Assembly (NCBI GenBank): GCA_033762735.1 | Contig: JANRLJ010000111.1 | Location: 11,851-75,850 of the forward strand | Direction of reading: 5' to 3' | DNA: 64,000 bases | Source of the DNA: JANRLJ01 sp033762735 | GTDB taxonomy: Bacteria > Chloroflexota > Anaerolineae > Aggregatilineales > Phototrophicaceae | Shown: in pieces, positions 41,936 through 50,412 of the stretch | Layout: each line of letters starts with the position of its first letter | Position numbering within the stretch: position 1 is the stretch's first letter | Notes under the pieces: model-generated | The model's database searches: none | The model's input: only the letters and a program-made list of their open reading frames with translations | Told to the model about the DNA's origin: nothing | Program-made: the position numbers and the translations under genes

Positions 41936-41964
41936 ATTCTATAGGTGTGGGGAGGGAATGTCAA
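41936..41964 (-). promoter_or_regulatory. Promoter of tRNA-Ala
   Basis: On the minus strand -35 TTGACA (41959-41964) and -10 TAGAAT (41936-41941) with a 17-bp spacer; the start would fall about 8 bases before the mature tRNA. Confidence 0.85.
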
Positions 41965-42037
41965 GAGGATTGTGAAGGCGGGGCGTCATCGGCTACAATC
42001 GCGCCTTTCGTGCCTGGAAAAGTGCGGAGTCTCGACC

Positions 42038-42514
42038 ATGCCTTTGATTGAACACAGCGTGACGATCAACCGTCCGATTGGCGAAGTCTTCCGCTTTATC
42101 GCCGATTTCCGCAACGACCCGCAGTGGCAGCCGGACGTAAAAGCGGTGCATCTGTCAGAGACGCCGCCGCGCGTGGGCGTGATGGTCACAGAGACGCGCA
42201 ACACCTTCCTCTTTAGCTGGCGGCTCGACCTCAACGCCGACATCGTAACCTACAACCTCAACAAGTCGATTGAACTTAAAGGCGTACTGGGGCAGTTCCC
42301 GGTGAACATGACGTATACGATTGAGTCTTCGCGCGGGACGACCCAGGTCAAACAGAGCTATGATGTACGCATGGGTTTTTTGTTCGGGCTGTTCGCGCCG
42401 ATGCTTTCAGGCGTGATGCGCCGCCGCACCCGTACCACGCTGGAAAAGCTCAAGACGCTGCTGGAATCACGCGCCGAACAAGCACCCTCCACCGACCCAC
42501 GCCAGGAAGCATAA
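42038..42514 (+). CDS. SRPBCC-family (START-like) protein
   Basis: A 158-residue helix-grip protein with a hydrophobic ligand cavity, of the polyketide-cyclase/START-like group. The pattern IEHSVTINRPIGEVFRFIAD, then DPQWQPDVKAV, and the C-terminal long helix (RTRTTLEKLKTLLESR) are typical. I use ATG 42038 with GGAG 9 bases upstream; the longer frame from 41945 overlaps the tRNA promoter and is rejected. Role not defined; likely lipid or small-molecule binding. It is 45 bp upstream of the mannosidase gene and may be co-transcribed with it. Confidence 0.87.
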   Translation: MPLIEHSVTINRPIGEVFRFIADFRNDPQWQPDVKAVHLSETPPRVGVMVTETRNTFLFSWRLDLNADIVTYNLNKSIELKGVLGQFPVNMTYTIESSRGTTQVKQSYDVRMGFLFGLFAPMLSGVMRRRTRTTLEKLKTLLESRAEQAPSTDPRQEA

Positions 42515-42558
42515 CCTTACTTTTTATTCACCCTCCTTTATCCGTAAAAGGAAGCCCC

Positions 42559-45500
42559 ATGCACGCCATCCGTATGACGGTCCAGAAGATCACGCGGCGG
42601 CTTGAACTGATTGCGCCCTTGATCTATCGCGAGAAAGTCCCCCTCGCTGCCTTTCGCTATCAGGCGCTCGACAGCCCGCTCGATACCCCACCTACCGACC
42701 CTGACTTTGATGACAGCACCTGGCCGCTGATCGAACCTGGCGCATCCTGGGGACAGCGCGATACCAACTTTGTCCTGCGCGGGGAATTCCGCATCCCGCC
42801 CGATTGGGACGCGAACACCCCTGCCGCGCTCTATCTGCCGATTGGCGACGCGGGCGATTTTCTCCACCCTGAAGCGCTGGTCTATGTGGACGGTGTACCC
42901 TTCGCGGCGGTTGACCGCTTCCATCAGGAACTTCTGCTGTCCTATCTGTGGCGCGACCAGAAAATGCACTCGCTGGCGCTGCACGGCTACACCAGCATCC
43001 GCAACAGCTCCGGCGGCGATCATCTGCGGCTGAATCCGTGCTCTGTGGTGCTGATCGACCAGCCGACGCGCAACCTGTACGTCACCGCGAAAAACGCGCT
43101 GGACGTGGCCGGGCAGTTGGACGACAGCAACCCGGTCAAAAGCCATCTGCTGAACGCACTCGACGAGGCCTTTAAGCTGCTCGACACCCGCGAACCGTTT
43201 GGCGCGGCCTTTTATGCCAGCGTTGAGCCTGCCCTCAGCGCTTTGCAGCTTGGCATCGCGCAGGCCGGGCAGCCGTATGACGTGAATATCATCGCCACCG
43301 GGCACGCTCATATCGACGTGGCGTGGCTCTGGACGCTGGGGCAGACCCGGCGCAAGGCCGCCCGCACTTTTTATACCGTGCTGCGCCTGATGGAGCAGTT
43401 CCCCGATTATCACTTCACGCAGAGCCAGCCGCAGCTTTACGACTATATGCGGCAGGATCACCCTGACCTGCTGGAGTCGATCAAGACACTGGTCAGCGAG
43501 GGACGCTGGGAGCCGATTGGCGGCATGTGGGTGGAGGCCGACTGCAACATCACCGGGTCAGAAAGCCTCGCCCGTCAATTCCTGCTCGGACGGACGTTCT
43601 TCCGCGAGCATTTCGGCTTCGCGGCGGAGTCGCCCGTGCTGTGGCTGCCGGATGTGTTCGGCTATGCCTGGAACCTGCCGCAGTTAATCAGGCTGGCCGG
43701 GCTGGATTACTTCTTCACGATCAAGATTGGCTGGAATCAATACAACCGCCTGCCCTATGACTCGTTCTGGTGGCAGGGGTTGGATGGTACGCGGGTGCTC
43801 ACGCATTTCAGCACCGTGCCCGAAGGCCCCGATGTCAAAGGCCGCGCCACCTATAACGCCCGGCCAGAGGCATGGTCGGTGCTGGGCGCATGGCGCGATT
43901 ATCAGCAGAAGGAGCACCACCGCGAAATCCTGATGTCCTACGGCTGGGGTGATGGAGGCGGCGGGCCGACGCGGGAAATGCTGGAAAATATCGAGGTCTT
44001 TGAGAATTTCCCCTCCGTGCCGCGTGTGCGCAGTGGCAGCGTGATCGACTTCTTCCGTCGGCTGGACGCGGAAGCCGGGGCAAAACTGCCGACCTGGAAC
44101 GGGGAACTGTATCTGGAGATTCATCGCGGGACGTATACCACACAGAGCCGCAACAAACGCGCCAACCGCAAAAGCGAGTTTCTGCTGCATGACGCGGAAT
44201 TCTTGGCGGCGGTGGCGGCACAGCTTGATTCGTCCTACACCTACCCGACGGACACCTTTCGCAAGGCGTGGGAGCTGGTGTGTCTAAATCAGTTCCACGA
44301 CATCATCCCTGGCAGCAGCATCGGCGATGTGTATGTCGAATCGCAGCAGCAGTACGCCGAAGTGCGGCAGATGGCCGAGTCCGCCCGTGATAGCGCACTT
44401 GCTGTGATTCGCAGCAACAGCAGCGGTGATCTGCTGGTTGTCAATCCCACCGGGTTCGCCCGCGACGATCTGGCGTTCTGGCCGGGGCAGTTGCAGGCCC
44501 ATCAACGCCTGCTGCGAGCGGATGGCGAGGCAGCGCTGGTGCAGATCACGGCGGAAGGAACCTGGATCGATGCCGGGACGCTGCCACCCTACAGCATCAA
44601 TGCGCTGCGCATCGAAAGCGAGGATGATACGCGCCCGGATACCGGATTAACCGCAACGCCGTCGCTGCTGGAAAATCGCTATCTGCGTGTCGAACTGAAC
44701 GAAGCAGGCGACATCACGCGCCTTTACGACAAGGAAAACGAGCGCGAGGTGCTGCCAGCGGGCGCGATTGCCAATCAATGGCTGGCGTTTGAAGATCGCC
44801 CCACCGATTGGGATGCCTGGGACATCGATATCCATTACGATGATCGGGTGTGGTACGCTGATCCGGCGCAGTCGGTACAGGTGGTGGAAAGCGGGCCGCT
44901 CCGTGCGACCATCGAGGTTCAGCGGCAAATCCTCAACAGCCGCTATACACAGCGCATCTCATTTATGCACAACAGCCCTCGCCTCGACTTTGAGACGGTC
45001 ATCGACTGGCGCGAACGCCATATCCTGCTCAAGACCGCATTTCCGGTCGATGTGCTGTCACCGACGGCCACCTATGAGATTCAGTGGGGCAATGTGCAGC
45101 GCCCGACGCACCGTAACACCAGTTGGGATTGGGCACGCTTCGAGACATGTGCGCAGAAGTGGGTGGATTTAAGCGAGGGCGGGTACGGTGTGAGCCTGCT
45201 CAACGACTGCAAGCACGGCCACGACATCCGCGACAACGTGATTCGGCTGAGCCTGCTCCGCGCCCCGACCGACCCCGACCGTCAGGCCGACCAGGGCGAA
45301 CACCGCTTCACCTACAGCCTGTTCCCTCACAGCGGCGGCTGGAATGAACAGACCATCGCGGCGGCCTATGCCCTCAACGACCCGCTGCTGGTCGTCCCCG
45401 GCGCAACGAGTGGAAATACTGCGGGTTTGCTTGCGTCCAGCTTTGTCGCCACAAGTTCCGAAAATATCGTGATCGAGACGGTCAAACAGGCCGAGGACGG

Positions 45501-45711
45501 GAATGGCGTCATCGTGCGCCTGTATGAAAGCCAGCGCAAACGCGGCGAGGTGGTGGTCACGACAGCGTTCACCCTGGCGGATGCTGAAAAGGTCAATCTG
45601 CTGGAAGAACCGCTGGAAGACGCAGCCGTCGAAGAAGACGGGCGCGGTGTGCGCTTTCATGTGCGCCCGTATGAAATTGTGACGCTGCGCCTGATTCCGA
45701 CAGGGACATAA
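42559..45711 (+). CDS. GH38 alpha-mannosidase
   Basis: A 1050-residue retaining glycosidase releasing alpha-mannose from glycans. The zinc and catalytic motifs are intact: TGHAHIDVAWLWTLG (His249, Asp253 as zinc ligands) and LPDVFGYAWNLPQ (Asp365 the nucleophile). HRGTYTTQSRNKRANR is the conserved arm of the middle three-helix domain. The remaining C-terminal half is the beta-sandwich region of the family. AAAGGAAG precedes the ATG. No signal peptide is seen, so it probably acts in the cytoplasm on imported oligosaccharides. It follows an SRPBCC gene; a two-hairpin repeat lies just downstream. Confidence 0.95.
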   Translation: MHAIRMTVQKITRRLELIAPLIYREKVPLAAFRYQALDSPLDTPPTDPDFDDSTWPLIEPGASWGQRDTNFVLRGEFRIPPDWDANTPAALYLPIGDAGDFLHPEALVYVDGVPFAAVDRFHQELLLSYLWRDQKMHSLALHGYTSIRNSSGGDHLRLNPCSVVLIDQPTRNLYVTAKNALDVAGQLDDSNPVKSHLLNALDEAFKLLDTREPFGAAFYASVEPALSALQLGIAQAGQPYDVNIIATGHAHIDVAWLWTLGQTRRKAARTFYTVLRLMEQFPDYHFTQSQPQLYDYMRQDHPDLLESIKTLVSEGRWEPIGGMWVEADCNITGSESLARQFLLGRTFFREHFGFAAESPVLWLPDVFGYAWNLPQLIRLAGLDYFFTIKIGWNQYNRLPYDSFWWQGLDGTRVLTHFSTVPEGPDVKGRATYNARPEAWSVLGAWRDYQQKEHHREILMSYGWGDGGGGPTREMLENIEVFENFPSVPRVRSGSVIDFFRRLDAEAGAKLPTWNGELYLEIHRGTYTTQSRNKRANRKSEFLLHDAEFLAAVAAQLDSSYTYPTDTFRKAWELVCLNQFHDIIPGSSIGDVYVESQQQYAEVRQMAESARDSALAVIRSNSSGDLLVVNPTGFARDDLAFWPGQLQAHQRLLRADGEAALVQITAEGTWIDAGTLPPYSINALRIESEDDTRPDTGLTATPSLLENRYLRVELNEAGDITRLYDKENEREVLPAGAIANQWLAFEDRPTDWDAWDIDIHYDDRVWYADPAQSVQVVESGPLRATIEVQRQILNSRYTQRISFMHNSPRLDFETVIDWRERHILLKTAFPVDVLSPTATYEIQWGNVQRPTHRNTSWDWARFETCAQKWVDLSEGGYGVSLLNDCKHGHDIRDNVIRLSLLRAPTDPDRQADQGEHRFTYSLFPHSGGWNEQTIAAAYALNDPLLVVPGATSGNTAGLLASSFVATSSENIVIETVKQAEDGNGVIVRLYESQRKRGEVVVTTAFTLADAEKVNLLEEPLEDAAVEEDGRGVRFHVRPYEIVTLRLIPTGT

Positions 45712-45754
45712 AACGAATGGAGAGATCAATTAGACCACGAGTTATTGTTGTTAC

Positions 45755-45868
45755 GGGCGACGCGGCGCGTCGCCCCTACGATTGTTCGCGTTCGTTTTGG
45801 TTTGTCCGTAAGTAAGGTCAAAATGGAAAGGTGCGATGTTTTGCGTAGGGATATGGCATGCCATATCC
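45755..45868. repeat. Composite two-hairpin repeat, copy 1
   Basis: Hairpin 1 (45755-45775) has perfect 9-bp arms GGGCGACGC/GCGTCGCCC with a GGC loop. Hairpin 2 (45849-45868) is a perfect palindrome of GGATATGGCA and TGCCATATCC. The two start 94 bp apart. The 45 bases before hairpin 2 align without gaps to those before hairpin 2 of the copy at 50163-50285. Confidence 0.8.
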
Positions 45869-45996
45869 TTACTTACAATCTCATGAAACTTCCTCGCCCC
45901 AATCAAATCTTTCCCTCAAAATCTATTAGGGTTCTTCTTCTGGAGTATTAAGGCGCTTTGTGTTACACTGGATGAAAAGGCAGTGGAGAATGACTC

Positions 45997-46401
45997 ATGC
46001 TGACACTCATTCACCCGCCGCTTCATCCCGTCCCTCATCCGACGTATTCACCCGATGAGGTCATCAGAATTCAGCTTCGGGCACTTCAGCATAACGATCA
46101 TCCTGGCAGCAATTCGGGCATTGCAGTGGCATTCGGGTTTGCGTCGCCCGCCAATCGTGTGGTGACCGGGCCGCTGATGCGGTTTATGTTCCTGGTGCAT
46201 GACACGCTTTATGCACCGCTTCTGAATTTCCAGTGTGTGGATTACGCGCCCATCGTGGTTGATGGCAATTTCGCACAGCAGGTCGTCCGTGTCGTGGGAC
46301 AGCACGGGGAGAGCGCGGCCTATGTCTTCGGCCTTTCCCGGCAGGAAAATGACCCCTTTTCGGGCTGTTGGATGACCGACAGCGTTCTGCGGATTGAGTA
46401 G
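45997..46401 (+). CDS. DUF4864-like protein
   Basis: A 134-residue soluble protein of unknown function. The pattern SPDEVIRIQLRALQHNDHPG, then GIAVAFGFASPANRVVTGPL and YAPLLNF matches the DUF4864 style as I remember it (a nuclear-transport-factor-2-like small domain). GGAG lies 8 to 9 bases before the ATG. No signal peptide; the N-terminus is His/Pro-rich. It stands alone between the repeat element and the convergent TolB-like gene. No function is inferred. Confidence 0.8.
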   Translation: MLTLIHPPLHPVPHPTYSPDEVIRIQLRALQHNDHPGSNSGIAVAFGFASPANRVVTGPLMRFMFLVHDTLYAPLLNFQCVDYAPIVVDGNFAQQVVRVVGQHGESAAYVFGLSRQENDPFSGCWMTDSVLRIE

Positions 46402-46431
46402 GGGCGTACCCATGCGTGCGCCCGTTTTGCT

Positions 46432-47349
46432 TTAACGAACAGGTCGCCACGCCGGGGCGGAGTCGTTGCTCGGATGGTAGGTGAGGCGGCGCAGCCCGCT
46501 GCCATCCGAGCGCATCAGGTACAGCTCGTAATTGCCGTCCCGGTTCGACCAGAACACCAGCCGCGTTCCGTCCGGCGACCACGCGGGTTCACCGTCGTCA
46601 CCGCGATTGTGCGTGAGGTTGTGCGCCTCGCCGCTGGAAAGATCAACCACAAACACCTCACGCGCCCCCAGTGTGGCATAGGCATACGCGATCTTGCTGC
46701 CGTCCGGCGACCAGGCCGGGGTGGCATAGGTCGCGCGGTAGTCGTTGAGATAGGTGAGATGCTGTGGGTGTGCCCCGCGTTCCGCAGTTTGCAGCGTATA
46801 GACCTGGCTCTCGAAGTCGATGTCGAGCGTGAAGACGAGGTTCTCCCCCTGGCGTGACCAGTCCGGCGGGCCTTCAAAGCCGCGCAGGTCGATAATGGTT
46901 TCCGGCTCAGAGGTCGGTTCATCCATGTCCAGCCGCATAATCGACTGCCCGGTGCGGTTATTAGACAGGTAGGCCAACGCCTGCCCGTCCGCCGTCCACG
47001 CCGGGGACGAATCCCACGCACGGTTGTCGGTCAGCTTTGTGCTGTGCCCGCTGTAGACCTCCAGCACATACAGGTCGAGATCGCCGTCCATGTCTGACGC
47101 ATACGCAATCCGCCTGCCATCGGGCGACCAGGCAGGCGCGAACTCATCAGCAAAGCGGGTGCGCGTCAGGTTGAGTTCCACCCGACGATGCACGTCCAGC
47201 AGGAACAGATCGCTGCCGGAGTCGCGCTGGGAACGATAGGCGATCTGTGCACCGGGCAGCATCCAGCCGAGGATAAGCGCGGCCAACTGCGCCAGCATAA
47301 AGCCTGCGATCAGCGCGACAATGATGCGCCCGAAGATCAACCGCTGCAA
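46432..47349 (-). CDS. Membrane-anchored TolB/WD40-like (PD40) beta-propeller protein
   Basis: 305 residues. A hydrophobic N-terminal helix (IIVALIAGFMLAQLAALILG) anchors or exports it. PD40 propeller repeats follow about every 45 residues: FAPAWSPDGRRIAYAS, SSPAWTADGQALAYLS, ATPAWSPDGSKIAYAY and GEPAWSPDGTRLVFWS, the last ending at DSAPAW. The start is probably TTG 47349 (GGGAG upstream); no in-frame ATG lies before the membrane helix. Such proteins bind proteins or peptides outside the cytoplasm. No Tol-Pal genes are nearby, so a Tol role is not implied. Confidence 0.85.
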   Translation of the reverse strand: MQRLIFGRIIVALIAGFMLAQLAALILGWMLPGAQIAYRSQRDSGSDLFLLDVHRRVELNLTRTRFADEFAPAWSPDGRRIAYASDMDGDLDLYVLEVYSGHSTKLTDNRAWDSSPAWTADGQALAYLSNNRTGQSIMRLDMDEPTSEPETIIDLRGFEGPPDWSRQGENLVFTLDIDFESQVYTLQTAERGAHPQHLTYLNDYRATYATPAWSPDGSKIAYAYATLGAREVFVVDLSSGEAHNLTHNRGDDGEPAWSPDGTRLVFWSNRDGNYELYLMRSDGSGLRRLTYHPSNDSAPAWRPVR

Positions 47350-47439
47350 AGTCCCGATCAGCTCCCTGCCTTGAACTTTGCCTCAATTGTAAACAGTTCT
47401 GAAGTGCCTTGCGACGGGCTGTGCGCTGTCTGCACGATT

Positions 47440-47841
47440 TCAGAAAATCGCCAGCGCCCTGTTCGATGAAACTTCTGCGATGATGTGCCGGGCTTCGTGC
47501 ATCGAATCGGCGATGTGCAGCCGACCTTCACGGACAAAGGGGATCTTGTGATGTTTGAGTGTCTGGAGCATTGACCTGCTGAAATCGTCGGCCTTGACGA
47601 CCACCACCGAGCACAACTGCGGCGATGCCGAACGCAGCGCTTCCTGGAAGATGGGGAGCGGGAAGGGTGGCGGCGTGGTATGGTTGACGTTGATGATGAG
47701 ATGGAACTCGTTTTCTGTCATCGTTGTCAGTGAAAACGTTTTCACGCCTGCTTCGCGGAACTCCTCAGGAGTCCATTCGCCCTTAACTTCCCAGCGCAAA
47801 AGGGTTTTTTCTTCGTTGTCCCAGAAGACACTAATCGCCAT
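47440..47841 (-). CDS. STAS/SpoIIAA-like single-domain protein
   Basis: A 133-residue cytoplasmic protein. I use ATG 47841, which follows AAAGGAAAG; the longer frame from 47931 adds an unrelated basic leader. The pattern of strands and helices (AISVFWDNEEKTLLRWEVKG, EFREAGVKTFSLTTM, FHLIINVNHTTPPPF, LCSVVVVKADDFSRSML, IPFVREGRLHIADSMHEARH) resembles STAS-like folds found in many Chloroflexota genomes. No kinase or sigma-factor gene is beside it. A signalling role is inference. Confidence 0.6.
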   Translation of the reverse strand: MAISVFWDNEEKTLLRWEVKGEWTPEEFREAGVKTFSLTTMTENEFHLIINVNHTTPPPFPLPIFQEALRSASPQLCSVVVVKADDFSRSMLQTLKHHKIPFVREGRLHIADSMHEARHIIAEVSSNRALAIF

Positions 47842-48053
47842 AACGCACTTTCCTTTTTCTGGATTTAATGACAGCATAACATAATTTTGGCAAACCGGGA
47901 GAAGGGTTCGCGTCTTGTAAGCGCGTTTCAAACTTTATTTGAGGGGAAATTGGCGGATTCTTTCAAAATTTTCTCATCAAACCGCCAAAAGATGAGAATT
48001 TGCAAGGTGAGGCTATAATCAGTTGTGAATAATCAAAAGGCTTCGGTAAGGGT

Positions 48054-48079
48054 ACAGGGGGCAGGGTGCCGCCCCCTGT
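48054..48079 (-). terminator. 3' hairpin after the ABC-2 permease gene
   Basis: Perfect 9-bp arms ACAGGGGGC and GCCCCCTGT around an 8-base loop, 16 bp past the stop at 48095. No T-run follows on the minus strand, so it may stabilise the message instead of ending it. Confidence 0.55.
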
Positions 48080-48094
48080 CTTGGCCTGAAACGT

Positions 48095-49450
48095 TTAGAC
48101 CTCCGCGCGGCGCATCCGGCGCACCGCCAGCACCACCAGGATGGTGGAAACGACTAGGTACAGGATGGTGAAGCTGATCCAGGGCGACGCCAGCGGAATC
48201 TGGCTGCCGTCGCTGCTGAGAGTGGCCGTCCAGAAGCCAATCTCCTGCCGATTGACCAGCAGTTCGCGGGTTGCCAGCGCGGTCAGAATCGGGTTCATGC
48301 TGACCAGAAACGCGCCGAAGTAGATCAGCGCCGCTTCGATCACGGGGGAATTGGTGATGTTCGTGCCTGTGCCTGTAAGCGCACTCTGGAAAAAGCCGAT
48401 GAACCAGCCCAGCACAATCGGCAGCCCGACCGTGACTGCGAAGGCAACCGTATAGGCGCGGACGCTGGCCGTCAAAGTGCGGTCAACCAGCGTGGAGAAG
48501 AACAGCCCGACCGTGCCCAGCGTAATGGCCGTCACCGCCAGAATCAGAAAGGCCAGCACCAGTTCGGTTTCGCTTACGCCGCCGAACAGGAACGCGATAC
48601 TTTGCAGCGGGATAGCCGCCAGCAGCAGCAGGAAAATATACGTCAGGGCGCTTTCCAGCTTGCCGATGATGAACGACGGACGCGGCAGCAGCGTGATTTG
48701 CAGCAGGTCAAACGTCTTGCGTTCGCGCTCACTGGTGACGGCGCCTGCGGTAAAGGCTGGGGCGATGAAGATAATCAACAGCAGTTCCAGCCCGACCACC
48801 CCCGCGAACAGCACCCGCCCCAGTTCACCCGTGACTGCCGAGCCGGAAGTATCCACCAGCCCGCGCCGAATCAGATAGAGCAGGACGGTAAAGCCGCTCA
48901 TCAGCCCCAGATAGACCGTGATGACCACAAACGCCCGCGCCCCGCGCATCCGTTCGCGCACTTCCTTGAGCATCACCGGATTGGTGCGGAACGCCCGCAG
49001 ATCGGCGAACAGGATCACGCCTGAAAGCACCGCGAACCCGATACTGATGAGGCCGGGCAGAAAGCCCAGCAGCACCAGACCGATCACATTGGCAATCACA
49101 ATGGCCGCCAGCAGCGCCAGCGCCCAGATTTCCTGCGCCAGCACCCCGACCATCGCCACCAGCAGTGCGCTGATATTGCCCAGCGTGAGCAGCACTACCG
49201 CCAGCAGCACCGCATCCTCGCGCAGCCCGCCGGAGCGCAGCATCAGCACATCGGACAGGGTTCGCGCCAGTTCACTGTTCTCGCCTGCCGCCGCAATCAC
49301 CGTAATTACCAGCACCAACAGCGTAAAAATGGCGTTGAGGATGGCCCCCCAGCGCAGCACATCGCCCACCCGCTCCAGGCGTCGCTCGCGCGGGGTGAGG
49401 GGAATATCGACGTTCGAGACTTTGCCTAAATCAACTGCTTCCTGTGCCAT
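48095..49450 (-). CDS. ABC-2-type transporter permease (orphan)
   Basis: Inner-membrane protein of 451 residues with about ten helices. The cytoplasmic loop TSERERKTFDLLQITLLPRP is the signature of ABC-2 permeases of the NatB/GldF kind. A first pair of helices (NAIFTLLVLVITVIAAAGE), a further bundle in the middle and a C-terminal group (FTILYLVVSTILVVLAVRR) are clear. GGAACA precedes the ATG. No ATPase gene is adjacent, so it must pair with a distant subunit. Export of a small molecule or surface component is likely but unspecified. Confidence 0.87.
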   Translation of the reverse strand: MAQEAVDLGKVSNVDIPLTPRERRLERVGDVLRWGAILNAIFTLLVLVITVIAAAGENSELARTLSDVLMLRSGGLREDAVLLAVVLLTLGNISALLVAMVGVLAQEIWALALLAAIVIANVIGLVLLGFLPGLISIGFAVLSGVILFADLRAFRTNPVMLKEVRERMRGARAFVVITVYLGLMSGFTVLLYLIRRGLVDTSGSAVTGELGRVLFAGVVGLELLLIIFIAPAFTAGAVTSERERKTFDLLQITLLPRPSFIIGKLESALTYIFLLLLAAIPLQSIAFLFGGVSETELVLAFLILAVTAITLGTVGLFFSTLVDRTLTASVRAYTVAFAVTVGLPIVLGWFIGFFQSALTGTGTNITNSPVIEAALIYFGAFLVSMNPILTALATRELLVNRQEIGFWTATLSSDGSQIPLASPWISFTILYLVVSTILVVLAVRRMRRAEV

Positions 49451-49766
49451 CGGTGTTCCGTTTCTACGTTGACCTGCCCTTTATTCAGTATAGCATCTGC
49501 CTGTAGGTTTTGAGGCGTGTGCGCTGATGCGCCATTTACCCGAAATTCTCTACAGACGCTCATCAACTCGATGCGACTTTACCACCCTCAAACCAGATAT
49601 AAACCAGATGCGCGGTTGGTAGAGTGCTGCATAACATGTTTGTAATGTGTAAATTTTTTGAGCGTTGTGATCGTTATAAAAATTTCATAGTGACACAATA
49701 AATAAAACGATTTTATAATCACAAATAAGGCGAAGCGGTTTTGCAGCCGGGTAAAAAGGTCGTGGG
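49451..49766. other. Divergent intergenic region, AT-rich
   Basis: This 316-bp gap lies between the divergent ABC-2 permease and receiver genes. It is strongly AT-rich from 49620 and holds the receiver promoter (49690-49719). A 62-codon minus-strand frame at 49588-49776 overlaps that promoter and is not called. Confidence 0.5.
49690..49719 (+). promoter_or_regulatory. Promoter of the receiver-domain gene
   Basis: -10 TATAAT (49714-49719) is a perfect match; GTGACA (49690-49695) serves as -35 with an 18-bp spacer. It lies 47 bp before the ATG. Confidence 0.65.
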
Positions 49767-50138
49767 ATGCGCACAATCTTAATCGTGGAAGACTCTACGC
49801 CCAACGCTCAGATGATCAAGGCGGCAATGGAAACTCGTGGCTATAACGTCACCATTGCCGAAAATGGGGAGGAAGGGATAGAGGTCGCCAAAATGCTGCA
49901 TCCGGCGCTCATTCTGATGGATTTGCGTTTTCCCGGCAGAGGCATTGACGGCTGGCAGGCCATTGCCACCCTCAAGGCGGATAAGGAACTGCGGAATATT
50001 CCCATTATCGCCATCCCCGTCGAAGTGCATCACCAGGATCGCGAACGGGCGATTGTGGCAGGCTGTGATTATTTCTTCCCGAAACCGTTTAACATTATCG
50101 ACCTGCTCAACCTCGTCGGTGAATATACGGGTCTATAG
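49767..50138 (+). CDS. CheY-like single-domain response regulator
   Basis: A 123-residue receiver. Acidic pocket Glu8-Asp9, phospho-acceptor Asp52 (LILMDLRFPG) and Lys106 (FFPKPFN) are present. The conserved Thr/Ser of the ALTA-like segment is Pro84 (IIAIPVEV), and Tyr/Phe switch positions are unusual, so the classic signalling switch may not operate. No output domain and no histidine kinase gene is nearby; such lone receivers are usually partners of hybrid kinases encoded elsewhere. AAAGG precedes the ATG and a clean promoter lies upstream. Confidence 0.9.
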   Translation: MRTILIVEDSTPNAQMIKAAMETRGYNVTIAENGEEGIEVAKMLHPALILMDLRFPGRGIDGWQAIATLKADKELRNIPIIAIPVEVHHQDRERAIVAGCDYFFPKPFNIIDLLNLVGEYTGL

Positions 50139-50162
50139 ACCATCTAAAGCTGCCTATCCGTA

Positions 50163-50285
50163 GGGCGAGGCGCACCTCGCCCGTGCCAACACAGCCCAGC
50201 GTTTTCATCTTGTTCATGTAGCAAGTACGGTCAAAAAGAAAACGCACGGTGTTTTTCGTAGGGACACGGTCTGCCGTGTCCCTAC
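50163..50285. repeat. Composite two-hairpin repeat, copy 2
   Basis: Hairpin 1 (50163-50182) has arms GGGCGAGG/CCTCGCCC. Hairpin 2 (50258-50285) has perfect 12-bp arms GTAGGGACACGG/CCGTGTCCCTAC and a 4-base loop. Their starts are 95 bp apart, as in copy 1 at 45755-45868, and the stretch from about 50220 to 50285 aligns to copy 1 with no gaps. Confidence 0.8.
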
Positions 50286-50412
50286 CCTCCTAGCGGTCTA
50301 ACTCGCTTGTACCCAGTCTATAAACACGCTCCCGCGGTCGATTGGGTAAGGTTCAGCCGCCCGGTTGAATCTATAGAACATTCGTGAACCCTCTCCAGAC
50401 AGGATAGCCACC

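Noticed and set aside
46432..47349. TolB of a Tol-Pal system
   Set aside because: Only PD40 repeats support it; no tolA, tolQ, tolR or pal neighbours, and the N-terminus is a membrane helix.
45755..50285. Hairpins as part of a CRISPR array
   Set aside because: Only two composite copies 4.4 kb apart, with genes between and no regular spacers or cas genes.
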